Origin: Archegozetes longisetosus
Lineage: Eukaryota > Arthropoda > Arachnida > Sarcoptiformes > Trhypochthoniidae
DNA length: 64,000 nucleotides
Assembly: GCA_018873245.2 (NCBI GenBank)
Contig: JAEMBT020000001.1
Coordinates: 14,548,220 to 14,612,219 of the forward strand
Direction: 5' to 3'
Shown: positions 27,201-39,200 of the stretch, in pieces
Numbering within the stretch: position 1 is the stretch's first letter
How the letters are laid out: each line of letters starts with the position of its first letter
Notes under the pieces: generated by a model
Seen by the model: only the letters and a program-made list of their open reading frames with translations
Database searches by the model: none
Told to the model about the DNA's origin: nothing
Program-made: the position numbers and the translations under genes

Positions 27201-30200
27201 AAAGATTGATCGATAGAATAAAATGCATCGTTTTTAAAGAAGCTAAAGAAAACAAAAATATACTCTCATATTATTATGAAGTATTAGTTAATAATGTTCT
27301 TGAAAATAATACTATATTGTTTAAAAATCCATTAAGTTATTCAGATAGTATTAAAGCTATAATAGAACTAGTGGCTCTCATACTGATTATTGAGACTGTT
27401 TTCCTTAGTGCATTTTATGTAGAATTCAAAAAGTAAACTCGAAATTTGCCCAACTGTTTGTTAATGTGCAAGTGGGTTGAATCATTTCTTGGAACCTTGT
27501 AGGTGTTTTTCTAATCTGATGAAAGCTGATAAATGATTCCTAGAAGATGTAAATTTGCCACTATTTTTAGTATAAGTGAACAAACAAAACACTGCTTAAA
27601 TACTAAAAGTTCATGATAACAGTGAGAGACAAAGCATTAAGTAGTGATCGCATCCAATGGAGTCACTTTGGAGTATAGAAGACAAAATCAATCAGTTCAA
27701 TTCAATTCAACAGTATTTTAATATCTGTTCTCGAGGAAAGTCTTGTGTAATTGATATACTTTTATATTTAATTGATGTGAAACAACTCCTGTCTCATTAC
27801 CAAACACTGAATTCTATCTATCTCAATTCTATCTATCTCAATTTTACCCATCTCAATTCTACCCATCTCACTATACCTTAGCAACAGTTAATTTATTTCA
27901 AATTAATCTTCGGTGGATTTAATAGATGAACTTTAATTTAGGTGATGAATAACTAATATATTAAGGTATAACGTTGAGGAACTTATAATCCAGAAAGTTA
28001 GTACAGCTTTTGGCACAATTAAAGCTATATTTGTGCACTTGCAGTTTATCAAATTTGATGTTTTTCCTCAAAATCAATTCCGTGTTTTATCTCTATTGAT
28101 CTTACGAGTAGTTAGTTTGAGAGCTGAATCAAAGAATTGATTTTCATGGGAGTAAAAATTGAGAATAATCTCAAACCTTATTTCGAGTGACCGTAAGATC
28201 AAATTCTCAATATGAAGATTATTCATCGATGGCTAGAGGAATATGAGTTATACAATTTTTCCATATTCAGTACTGAAAAGTTGATTTATTTTTGGGAATG
28301 CAATCCAAGAATTCTTGCAATAAATGAAAGAATTCGTAAGCAAGAAAGTTGAATAGATTTGATTTAGAAGTTATTAACGCTTAAATGATAACCAAATAGA
28401 TTAAAACTGAAATTAAAATCAATGCATTCTATATATAAGCTGAACAAATAAAAGATAGTTTGATGTGAATAAATAAAATGTTGAAATTTCAACTGACTGT
28501 CAATAGTTTTTTTATTATAGTATGACTATAATAAGAATGACATTTGCTTTCAGGCATTAGAACCAGTTTCTGTCAACTGCTATTTCACATGTTTTGACAA
28601 TTTTATCCAAAAGAAAACAAACCGTATAAACGCTGACTACAAATCAAACACAAAAGTACACTCTGAAGCTCAATAATCAACGACAGATACAAACAGTGTC
28701 TGACAGAGTTTTTTCTATGCTTTTAGGGCATGTTTCATCATATACACTCTTAACTGTTAATGCAGTACATAATTTGTCTTTTCTTATTAAATCTATTCAA
28801 ATAAGTATATTAATAATCCCTTTGGATACGTTCTTTGGCATCATTTTACTCTAGTTGCTATCGAAGATCAATAAGTTTTCGACTGTACTAGCAGTAAAAG
28901 TAAAATGTATTGATTGCTGAAAATCCTCTTTCATTAAAATAAGTACAGCTCTAAACGAATAATCTTTCCAGAAGTATAAACATTTTCAGAGCTGCTGGAC
29001 ATGCATTCGTACTATTGTCAGAGTATTAGATTTTCAAAATAATTCCTAAATCTATTCTGGGATCGAATCCTCTACTACTCAACAAGTTTCATATATACTC
29101 AATTCTGATTCTTGAGCTCAATTCTGATTCTTGAGCTAAGTTCAGGTTCTTGAGCCGAATCAATATTTCAGTTTCCGAAATATTCAGCAAATCTTTATTT
29201 GAGAAAATTCTATTCTGTATTTCATATAGATTTATGTCCATATTTGCTCAGTTTGAACAATAAGTCCATTATCCGTAGTCACAGTCAGTTTCTATTTTGT
29301 GTCATATTCTCTGATTGATAGATAAACGCATTATAAGCTTATGTTTCGTACAATTGTCTATCAATTGCTTTTCAGAGTACTAATGCATTTGTTCGTCTCA
29401 AGCTAAAATCTGTTAATTTTGTTCGTTCGATTGGAATAAGAGATATTACGGTAAATAACTTATCAGACTTTTTGTGTCTATCACTTTTTGCTTATCCATT
29501 TTTGTCATGTCGTATTGATTGCAAATAACTTTTATTAAACCATAAGACCAAATGAAACAATGATTCATAAATAAATCATTCGTAAGCTTCTCAAAATAGC
29601 TTCTCTTAAATAATATTCAATATAAGTTTATCGCATTAATACATCTAATATTAATTTTGTATATATGATTAGATAGTTATTTTTACAAATCATTTCATTA
29701 CTTCAATTATGCATTTGTACGTCAGAACTATTTCTAACTTCTACTAAACCTCGTTTATTTCTCTTCTAGTCACTCAATCATGTTTCTAACAAAAGCTGAT
29801 TTGTTTTGAGTAATTGATTTGTTTTGAGTAATTCTCAGTATCTAACAATACCTTTAGGTGATGGTTTCGTAAAATTCAATGTTTCAAATCTGAGATGATT
29901 AACTAATGGATTATTAAAAACGAATTTATATTGACTGTATTCTATCATAAATATATACAAAGAGTAAATATAAGCCAAGGATTATAATAATAATCTACTG
30001 TAGTTGTTTTTCTACCTCTACATCACTATAGCTGACTCTCACTTAATTAGTTTTTGGAAAGATTATCGTATTTCGTCACAACTTTCATTATTCAGTTTCT
30101 TTTACTTCTTTATTTAGAGTGAAAAAAATGGATTGAGACAAAAATTGACCAATAATTGATAAGAAGAAAAATATTTGTTTTGAGGAGTTGAGAATTATTT

Positions 30201-33129
30201 AATTCGAATAAGAATAAAGGCATGACTTAATCTAGAAATAAAAGTTTCTTCTTTCAAGTCAAGTAAGCAGAATACACTAGATTAGATAAACACGAAATTT
30301 TCGTCTCATTTGGGAATTGCAAAATCGATTTAATCTCTGGTTATGCTAATCATGACTCAGTATTTGAACAGAATCAACAGAATCTTCAATAGAGTGATCG
30401 GAATGGGCAGAATCAACAATTACAAATAGTAGTATTCCATATATTCTGCTTTTCACACATCTTCTTATACTATAAGAATCCAATTGATGTAAATCTAATT
30501 TACTTGAACGTTAAGCGTCAATCGGAGCAAAATTGATTTTATTACTATTCTAGATAATCAAACTAAAGTAGCTATAGATAAGGCTTCATTTATTCATTGT
30601 GTAAAGTCTTCATTTGTGTCTTAACTGTTCGTAAACTATCATAAAGAAATGTTTCTACTCAATATGGATATATATTAGGCATTTGCGTAAATTATGCTAA
30701 TCAAACCTGACATTTATACCAGTTACATCTGACATTCACGTGACGTCAGTGACACATGACATTCTTGTCATATGGCAAATTTGCCTGCAAGATTAGGCGA
30801 TATAAATTATGATCGTTCAACCTTTTTGAACTTATTTTTAGAGCTGTTTTGAACTTTTTTTCAATTTTCTATTAAGTTGAATAAAAATCTAAAAATAACA
30901 CCAGAGAATCTGATCGCATTACAAATTTTATACCGTTAGTTTGAATGACTTTAAAACATCTGAATGTGTCTGAATCTTATTTTATTGAGTTTCAACTGTT
31001 AATTCTGGTTATTAGCATAATAAGTAAGAAATTTATGGAAATTAATCTCAATTTCGTGGAATTCACAGCTAAAAATTCAAATTAAAGATACACATGAGAG
31101 CTATATTCAAATAAGATCTTCAATTGAATTAATTTCAATTTCCATCAACTGATTGAATTTGAAATAATCTATCTGAAATTAAAGAATATTTCTACTTCTT
31201 ATTCACATTAGTTTGTGAGTAAGAGTAGTGTTATTTAAATAGTATTTTGATAATGTTGAAGGAAGATTTTCTCATAGGCCATAACATGGCCAAGATACAT
31301 AGGCCATGACAAAATCTTTCAACAATTTATAGTTGCCTGCAGTGCAACTGTTAACTAAATTAAAATGTAGTATTCGTGATGAAATATGGACAGAATTTGT
31401 GGTGTAATATGAACAGAATCTTTTTAAAATGATAAGTTTACCTAAAATAAACTATCAATAAGATAATAAGAGTGTAATTGATCAGGAAGAGATACGCCTG
31501 TGATGAGTAAATTTAAATACAAGCCATCATGAATATATGAGATTAAATTATGCACAATAGTTATAGTTAGGTATGTTATAAGAAAATCTCAATTTAGTGC
31601 ATAGTGTTTATTTAGAATAATGGCAAACTAACAAATGGTATAGTTTAATAAGAGTATTGCACAATATATATAACAGAACAGATTTTATCGCTTCATCATT
31701 TTCATGTAGTAAAAGATGTTATCAGAAAAGAACTTATTTTCCTATATTTATGATAATTAGGAGTTTAGTAAATGATTTATAGCTGATTAGAGTTATAAAA
31801 GGGTTATAAAGTTACGAAAGGGTTATGAAGTTATAAGAGGTTTATGAAAAGCGACCAAGTCATCAGAGGATGATCAAGTGATGACCCTTTGTTTTGTTGA
31901 GCAGAACTTCACCTGAAAATGACCTGAAAAACAACTGAACTCAATTTACATAATTTAACTATAAATCATATTTGCATAACAAATATTATCTAAATATAGT
32001 TTTTATATCTTATATTCTTAATCATTCTATTTTAGTTAATCTTTAGTTAATCTTTAGTTAATCTTTAGTTAATCTTTACTCGACTTTTAATCTATTTTTT
32101 AGTACTCATTAATGAATCGTTTACGACATATCATACATGACGACGATTTGGACAAATTTGATGAATTAATATATAAAAGAGAAGAACAAGCAATGCTAAA
32201 AAGTAAAACAGCACCAGAATCAGTCAAATTCAAGCAATTCTTAGGAAAGAAAGACTCAAGCGAAAGCTCGTTTGATTGCGGAGACAATCAAGCAAATGCA
32301 GATAATAACCAAGAGAACGATGGAGACGAGGTAAATCACTCAGAGAAGTCACCAACACAACGGTACCTTCCAGTGCCCAAAGACAGAGACGAACAGCATA
32401 GTGAAGATAGTGGAGTACAAATTAATAATACTAGTTTTGCTAGAAATTCACGGTAAATATTTGTTTTACACTTGATTTGGTTTTGTTTTTCTTTTCCTAT
32501 CACGCTCTAACTTCAGATATAAGAAAGTCATAAAATAGTCTCTCAATGTGCGAAAGTCACAAAATGTTCTTTCAATGTGCGAAAGTCACAAAACGTTCTT
32601 TCAATCTGCGAAAGTCATAAAATGCTTTTTTCAATCTAAAATTTCAAATCGCAGCCTCAGGCGCTCTATCAGATACAGACAATTATAGCCTTAGATCCTT
32701 TGTCAGATACTTCAATGCATAGCTTCAGGTGTTTATCAACCTGTTCTATGAAAAGATCGAAAATCTCAATTGACTAATGTTTGAAAAATCAAGTCTTATA
32801 TTAATAGTGAATAGAAATGTTGGTATGATAACCTGATAATTGATTTTCAACATTTTCTAATTAATTATTAAATACCTGTAGTAATACCTGTAGTAATACC
32901 TGTAGTAATACTTTCAACTTTTGCATGCCATCACTTTTCCTCTAATTAGCGATAACATTCTATTTTCCCAGTTCATTATCTTATCTTCTTTTTATATTTC
33001 TCACAATTTAACTCTCTATTAGATATAGTTTATCAACAAATATTAAACTTCAACTTCAATCGAATAGTTCCGGTTTTAGATATAGTTCGATGAGAGAAGG
33101 ACTAGAAATTCAATGTTAGAGAGAGAGGG

Positions 33130-33206
<77 letters not shown>

Positions 33207-36200
33207 TGAGAGAGAGCATGAGAGAGAGAAGAAGGTTATTTGCAATCAAGTTTGGGTTTTCACTCAAGCTTTATCATATTTGACAATTAAGATAACTAAG
33301 TTATAACTTAGAAACAAAATTGGTTGAAATCCAATTATTTTCAAATGCAATCGGTCTTCTAGAGACTGAGTTATATAATTAAATTTTCTTTAAATCTCCT
33401 CCATAATGCTTTCCAACAAATACTAACCGTTAAGTTTTAATGGAACATTTAATTGATTTTCTCTATATATTATAAGTGACTGTCATAATCAATAAAATCT
33501 TATCAACTATTCTGTTTTAGTGCATCATTCTCATTTAGATTTTGATTTCTATTTGTTTGTAATTTATTCTTGTAATTGAATAGTGAATTTTAGTAAGTTA
33601 TCCTAGAAAATAACATATAAATTATGCTTTAAGAGTTAACTTTTCATCTATATCACACTATCTTCTCACTAGAATAGATTATAACCAATTATTAGTACAT
33701 ACACTCAAATTCATTGATTACAAGCAATAGTTGCTTTTCGGTCTTTTCATAGACTCAAACTAATAAGGAACTGAATTTAATGAAACCAACTTAAATTAAT
33801 AGATAGGTTTTATTCAGTAAATGAACTCAAGTTTTCACTAGATGATAAAATTACCAACAACTAAATTTCAAATGAAATCAGACTGAGCTTATGATAGAAA
33901 GAAAGTCACTTAGCTGGCTATTCTAATCAGCAAAATAGTAGAATATGAAGTTTCAAGCTAGAAATCGATAAGAGAGCGAGAATTCAAATAGTTTGACCTT
34001 TAAGCTTATTTTACAAAGATTATTATAAATTAAGAAATCAGATAAGACTTTTGAGTGCCGGCACATAACTCGTTGCTTGAAATACCAAAACAGCTATAAA
34101 CGTCAAGTATATCTCTAGATTGTCTCGGCAAAGAAAATATCTGAATATTAATTTTTCAATTAAACTTAGATTAACTAAAGTTTTACTTCAATTTTGTTGA
34201 ATCGTTGTTGAAAAGCAGTATTTTATCTTATATTTGCTATTTTTCAGAACTAAATAACATTGAAAATTCATGAGAAAGTTATTAATTGAAGTAATGCTAG
34301 CTTCAATGTTGACTTTGAACTGAGCCTCTAAAAATTACCCAACGCAAATAAAAACACTAATATCTTTATTAATAATTTACGAGACATCTTATTTAAACAG
34401 CTTTTTAGCAAGCTAGCTATGGTTGAGAATGTTTAAAAGTTGATTGTTTATCCAAAAAATAAAAAATAAAGAATGAAAAATTAAAAAAAACGAAAAAAAC
34501 AAAAAACAAAAAAATAACATCTTTGCAGCCATAACTTAATCTGCCAATTAGTAAAAAGAGGGCCCATAATTCTTAGATAAAGAAAAACCTAAAGTAGACA
34601 CTATTTATAAATTAGAACTTAAGCAGTAATTGTTATTCTGGTTTTGCGGCAAATCCGCTCAAGGCTATCACGAAGCGATGGTCTAATGTCTAACCCGTCG
34701 GTGGGAACATCGGCCGCATATAGACGGGCAATGATGTTGCGCCGTCACAGTAGCTCTGCATCGGAAGCCCCTTTGATGGATACCACCAACGGAACCAATT
34801 ACACCACACCCGACGAACGCCGCTGGAGCATTGCTGCACATGAAGTGCCTCAGGATTATCAGCATGTGGTGAGTCTTCAGTTGCCATTTCTATATCCACT
34901 TTGGGATTAGACCTTTTGGGGACAACTTTTTAAGGATATTAAGTTTTTTGGGTTTTTTATTTTTATTACTTTTTATTGATTTGTTTTTTACCACTCAGTC
35001 GATCGATAATATGGTATAAGTTGTTAAAAACTGACGTTTTTAGATCTGCAGCTTATTTTTGACGTATTATTTTAGGTGAAAAGCGTTTTTATACTCTCGT
35101 ATAAACCTTGTAAATACTTATTTCATATTTATTCTTTTCTTTTCTATTGCTGCTAAAAATATCTCCTTTTCACACATCCAGATATTGAGTTCTTTTTAAA
35201 TCGTTTATTTTATTTTTGGTCAGTTAATGTTTTTTTTTTACTTTATTTTTGGTCAGTTAATGTTTTTCTCTATTTTGTTCTCATCATGTCTGAACAGAAA
35301 CTAACAGAAAGCAAACCAATGCTAAGTGTTGATAACATAATATTTGCAAATATAAAAGAAATATTCATATAATGTAAATGAGAAGTGATGTAAGAAATAA
35401 TAATAGGGTTATAACAAGATAGTGATGCATAAATGATTAAACTGAAAAGTACATCACTTATCCAACGTTCTCAGGTTGTTGGGTTCACCGTAACAGACGG
35501 CAAGGCGACCACGAAGCCTATTATACCAGTTCAGTCAGTCAACTTATTTTTCTATAAGCATGCTAACTCTCCTCTTTTATTATGGACTCTCCAACTTTAG
35601 ATTATATCTTCACCCTTCAGATTATGTCTTCAGCCTTCACGGAAGGCTAAAATTTTGAATCTTCAGTTCCCCCTTTGATTTCAAACTTATTAGAAATAAT
35701 TCTCAAAAATTGTCTATTGGTCCCCCTTTGGAAATTGTTGTCCAGTTTTCACTTGATGGAGGGTTGGCATCCCTACTTTGCTCTTGTCTCTCATTCAACT
35801 TTTCTCTATTCATAGTTTTGAATCATACAAATCAAGTCACGTTGACTTATCTTACGCCCAAACAATTCTAAGTAATTTTCTGATATTGACCTCCTTTTGA
35901 CAAAATTCACTGTAATTTCTCTGATAATTGATTGTTCTCTTGAAAATTATTAGAAATAGTGAGATCACTTCAATTTTAAGTGTCTGACTATGATTTGAGT
36001 TATTTTTAGATTTCAGGTAAATTGGTGTCAATATTAAACTTTTCTCATAAGACTAATACGTCAAATTTAGTGAATTTAAGTGAAAATCTAGATATATTAG
36101 ACAAATAAAAAGATGATTTATAAGCATGTTTATTTCAAAAGAAGCAATATTTCATAGAGTTTAATAATTAGGATTCTTCAAATATTTCAAGCCACATAAC

Positions 36201-39200
36201 AGTTATAAAGGTTTCAATCAAATTCTCAATTTAGATCTCGTTTTCATTAAATTCTATCTCTTATATGGTATATAAATATTTCAATTTCTCAATAGCAAAC
36301 GTCAACAGTTGAGTTGAAAATTGATTTGGAAATAAAGCTTTGAAAGCTAAAATATATTTCAGTTTCAGTTTAGATAAAATAGGATGAGTTATAGCTCGTA
36401 AAAGTAGAAAAGAGACCACATGTAGACTAAATGTAACCGAGTTTTCTGTGGTGACCAACAAAGAGTTGAGTCTGACGTTTGTTAAAACTTGTTGCCTGAC
36501 TTTGCCTTTCACTAAAGCTAATTTAGAGACCAAGTGTACAGCTCATATACTATTACTGTTGATATATTATAAAGAAGAATAGCTTTAAAAACAGATAAAA
36601 AACATCATTAGTTTCTAGTGATATATATTTCAGACTGAAATTAGTAAAAATGATATATTTTGGGAAAATAAGATTACAATGATTAAACTAAATATAATAG
36701 TTAGGTAGAAATAAGTGGAGATATTGAGGTTAGGGTTATTTCGATTGCTACTCTCCAATGCAATTTGACTTTCTATTAGTCATAAGATATAAATAAAACT
36801 TTTATTTGTCTTAACAATATGCTATATGACCTCTAAATTATGCTATTATACTAATCATATATTGAAACTATTAGTTTTAAAACGTTAAATATCATCAATT
36901 TTTAGTGTTTAACTCAATAATCTCTTCTCTAAATCGCGGACTTGTATTGATTTTTTACATTAATTCTTTTGTTAGATAAGCAATAGATAAGAATTCAAAT
37001 ATTGTTTAGCTTTAATGATTCGCCCCATTCAGGGTGAGAGAGAGAGAAGCCAAACAAGTGATGGTCTCTATCAGTGCATAGAATTCAATGATCTTCATAT
37101 GCAATAATCATATAAAGGGGTCATTGACACAATTCAGATGATGGCAACTTGTTTGGGGCAACATTTATTGCGTGGGAAAACTTGTCAGTTAATAGTCAGG
37201 TGATGGCAATAATTGGCTTGTGCTCCCCCGTCATGTGCTCCCCCGTCATGTAACAATTTCCGGTGGTCGGTCCCTCGCCCTCCAGCTATGTATTTGACCG
37301 CAAAAAAGCCAAAACTTGCCGCTTCTCCACCCGATTACTAGTCAAACCGGACACAACTGACACATCAGACACATGACTGCATCTCAAGCTCAACCAAATT
37401 GAAGGAGAGCTTCACAAGTCTGAGCCAAATACAAACAAACTAAGAGACTGCTAGTCGTCTCTATCCCTCTCTCTCGTTCTCGAACTCTGACGTTTGTTGT
37501 AAGAGTCTATTATAGAGTATGTATTGAGTGTATGAGAGTATGTGCAGAGTGTATGGCAGAGTGTATACCAGTATATGCAAAGTGCATACAAGTATATGCA
37601 GAGTATATATGAGTATATAAACAGTATATACTGACATATGAAGAGTATATAGTCATATACGACCAGTATATATAAGTATATGAGCAGTATATATGAGTAT
37701 GTGAACAACATATACAAGTATATGAGCAGTATATATGAGTATATGAACAGTATATACGAGTATATGAACAGTATATATGAGTATATTATTCCAATCACAG
37801 CCTAGTTTATCATAAAAAACCTTCAAAACGCGCCTATGTTTAGCCTTTTAATATGTTGATGGGAACAACTTTTCTCAAGACGTGATTTTTAATCGTTAAA
37901 AAGAAGAGAAGAAAAAAAAGTTTAGCAAAGAAATAGCGTTCAGACTGGAGGCTATATTTGTTGGTATCGGGTCTGATCTGAATCAAGGTTTTTATAGTTT
38001 ATGGTGTGGCCCTATTTCTCATTTTCAAAGTGGTTTCTCAATCGTTCGCTAACTTTTGTATGTGATCTTCATTTATGTTCCAACATCTCAACTGTGAGCT
38101 AACTTTATTTGTGATCTTCATTTATGTTCCAACGTCTCAATTGCTCTCCTGTCAATTTGTTTTTGCCCAAATCTATACTTCAAATAACTTAACATAACTT
38201 CGTATAACTTCGTGTAACTTAACATAACTTCGTATAACTCGACACAACTTAACACTTCTTCCACTGCTAACTCAACTTATTCAACATAACTGAAGACAAT
38301 GGAGGCCTGGTTGGACATTCAACCAATACGTATTCCAAGACCTAAATTAGTGCCATCTTCACGATCGAGTCATTCGACTGCCTCACCAATTGTCTCGACT
38401 CGTTGTAATGGTGATCAAAGTGGCAGTAATTCAAGTGCGAGTAACCAGTCATCGAATAATCAATCCTCGAATCAGGCCACTAGAAGAACATCTGCCACTT
38501 AAGATGCATTTGAGATAATGAGTGTTTTCGATTATATATTCATTTGGATTGAGTTGTTTAAATTGATTTTAGTTTAGATATTAATTGATATTAATTTTGA
38601 TATTTATTATCTGAACACTTTTGTGAACTTATTTTTATTATTATTTGATATATCCAATTATTTTTATCCAATAAAGTACTCCTCTTTTTGATTATCTCCA
38701 ACTCAGAGTCTCCTTAAGATGTTTCAGTTTCTTCTAATTACTCATTGATCGTATCTTTAATTAATCATATCTGTTTTGAAGTTATCATAACAAATATTAT
38801 AATAAACTATGAATAGAGAAAATTCAATTCATTTATAAACATAATACTAAACGTTTATTGTAGACTAAAGTAATATCTCGAGAGTCTATTCAGTTCTCTT
38901 AATTAGTAGTGATATATTTGAAGCATAAAATTTGTTTTCAAATATTTCAAAACTAAATATATCTAAACAAATAAATGAGCAAAAGTTAGTTTAAGAAAAC
39001 TACAAAAAAGTAAAAAAAAACTACAAAAATAGTAAAACAAAACTACAAAAAAAGTAAAACAAAACTACAAAAATAGTAAAACAAAACTACAAAAAAAAGT
39101 AAAACAAAGTAATAAAAAGGGAAATATAAATCAAACAAAATTGATTTAGATGATTAAATTAATAGTGATTGTAAATTTGTGTTGCTTTAGGGGACAAATT

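Larger units (their letters stand above)
22226..32102 (+). other. 9.9-kb whirlin intron inside the HHD
   Basis: Donor GTAAGC after PEK, acceptor TTTTTTAG before YSLMNRL, both phase 0. It holds the second inverted-end element (23171-23418), a palindrome cluster near 23818, a CA run, an E-box/CRE overlap near 30737, a candidate cassette exon at 29376-29450 and an open frame without Met start at 27158-27436. The rest is AT-rich sequence in which I see nothing. Confidence 0.85.
32453..34663 (+). other. Whirlin intron after the HHD exon
   Basis: Donor GTAAAT; the acceptor used in the model is CCGCTCAAG before 34664, chosen because it keeps frame (CG+G, Arg) where two upstream AGs do not. It contains a 29-bp and a 12-bp tandem array, a long GA run and an A-rich tract near 34455-34515. 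Confidence 0.65.
34869..39190 (+). other. Whirlin intron between linker exons
   Basis: Donor GTGAGT, acceptor TGCTTTAG, phase 0 at both ends. It includes two candidate additional exons (35475-35537 and 38296-38502), a higher-complexity block at about 37025-37440 and several tandem arrays. Confidence 0.75.

Noticed and set aside
33076-33267. Minus-strand Ser-Leu repeat frame
   Set aside because: It is the translation of a GA microsatellite.
34683-34899. Reverse-strand open frames opposite the whirlin linker exon
   Set aside because: They are antisense shadows of a GC-richer coding exon; the plus frame continues across splice sites and they do not.
37451-37798. Minus-strand frame of repeated YSYILFI units
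   Set aside because: It comes from the degenerate tandem repeat; no start, splice or family support.
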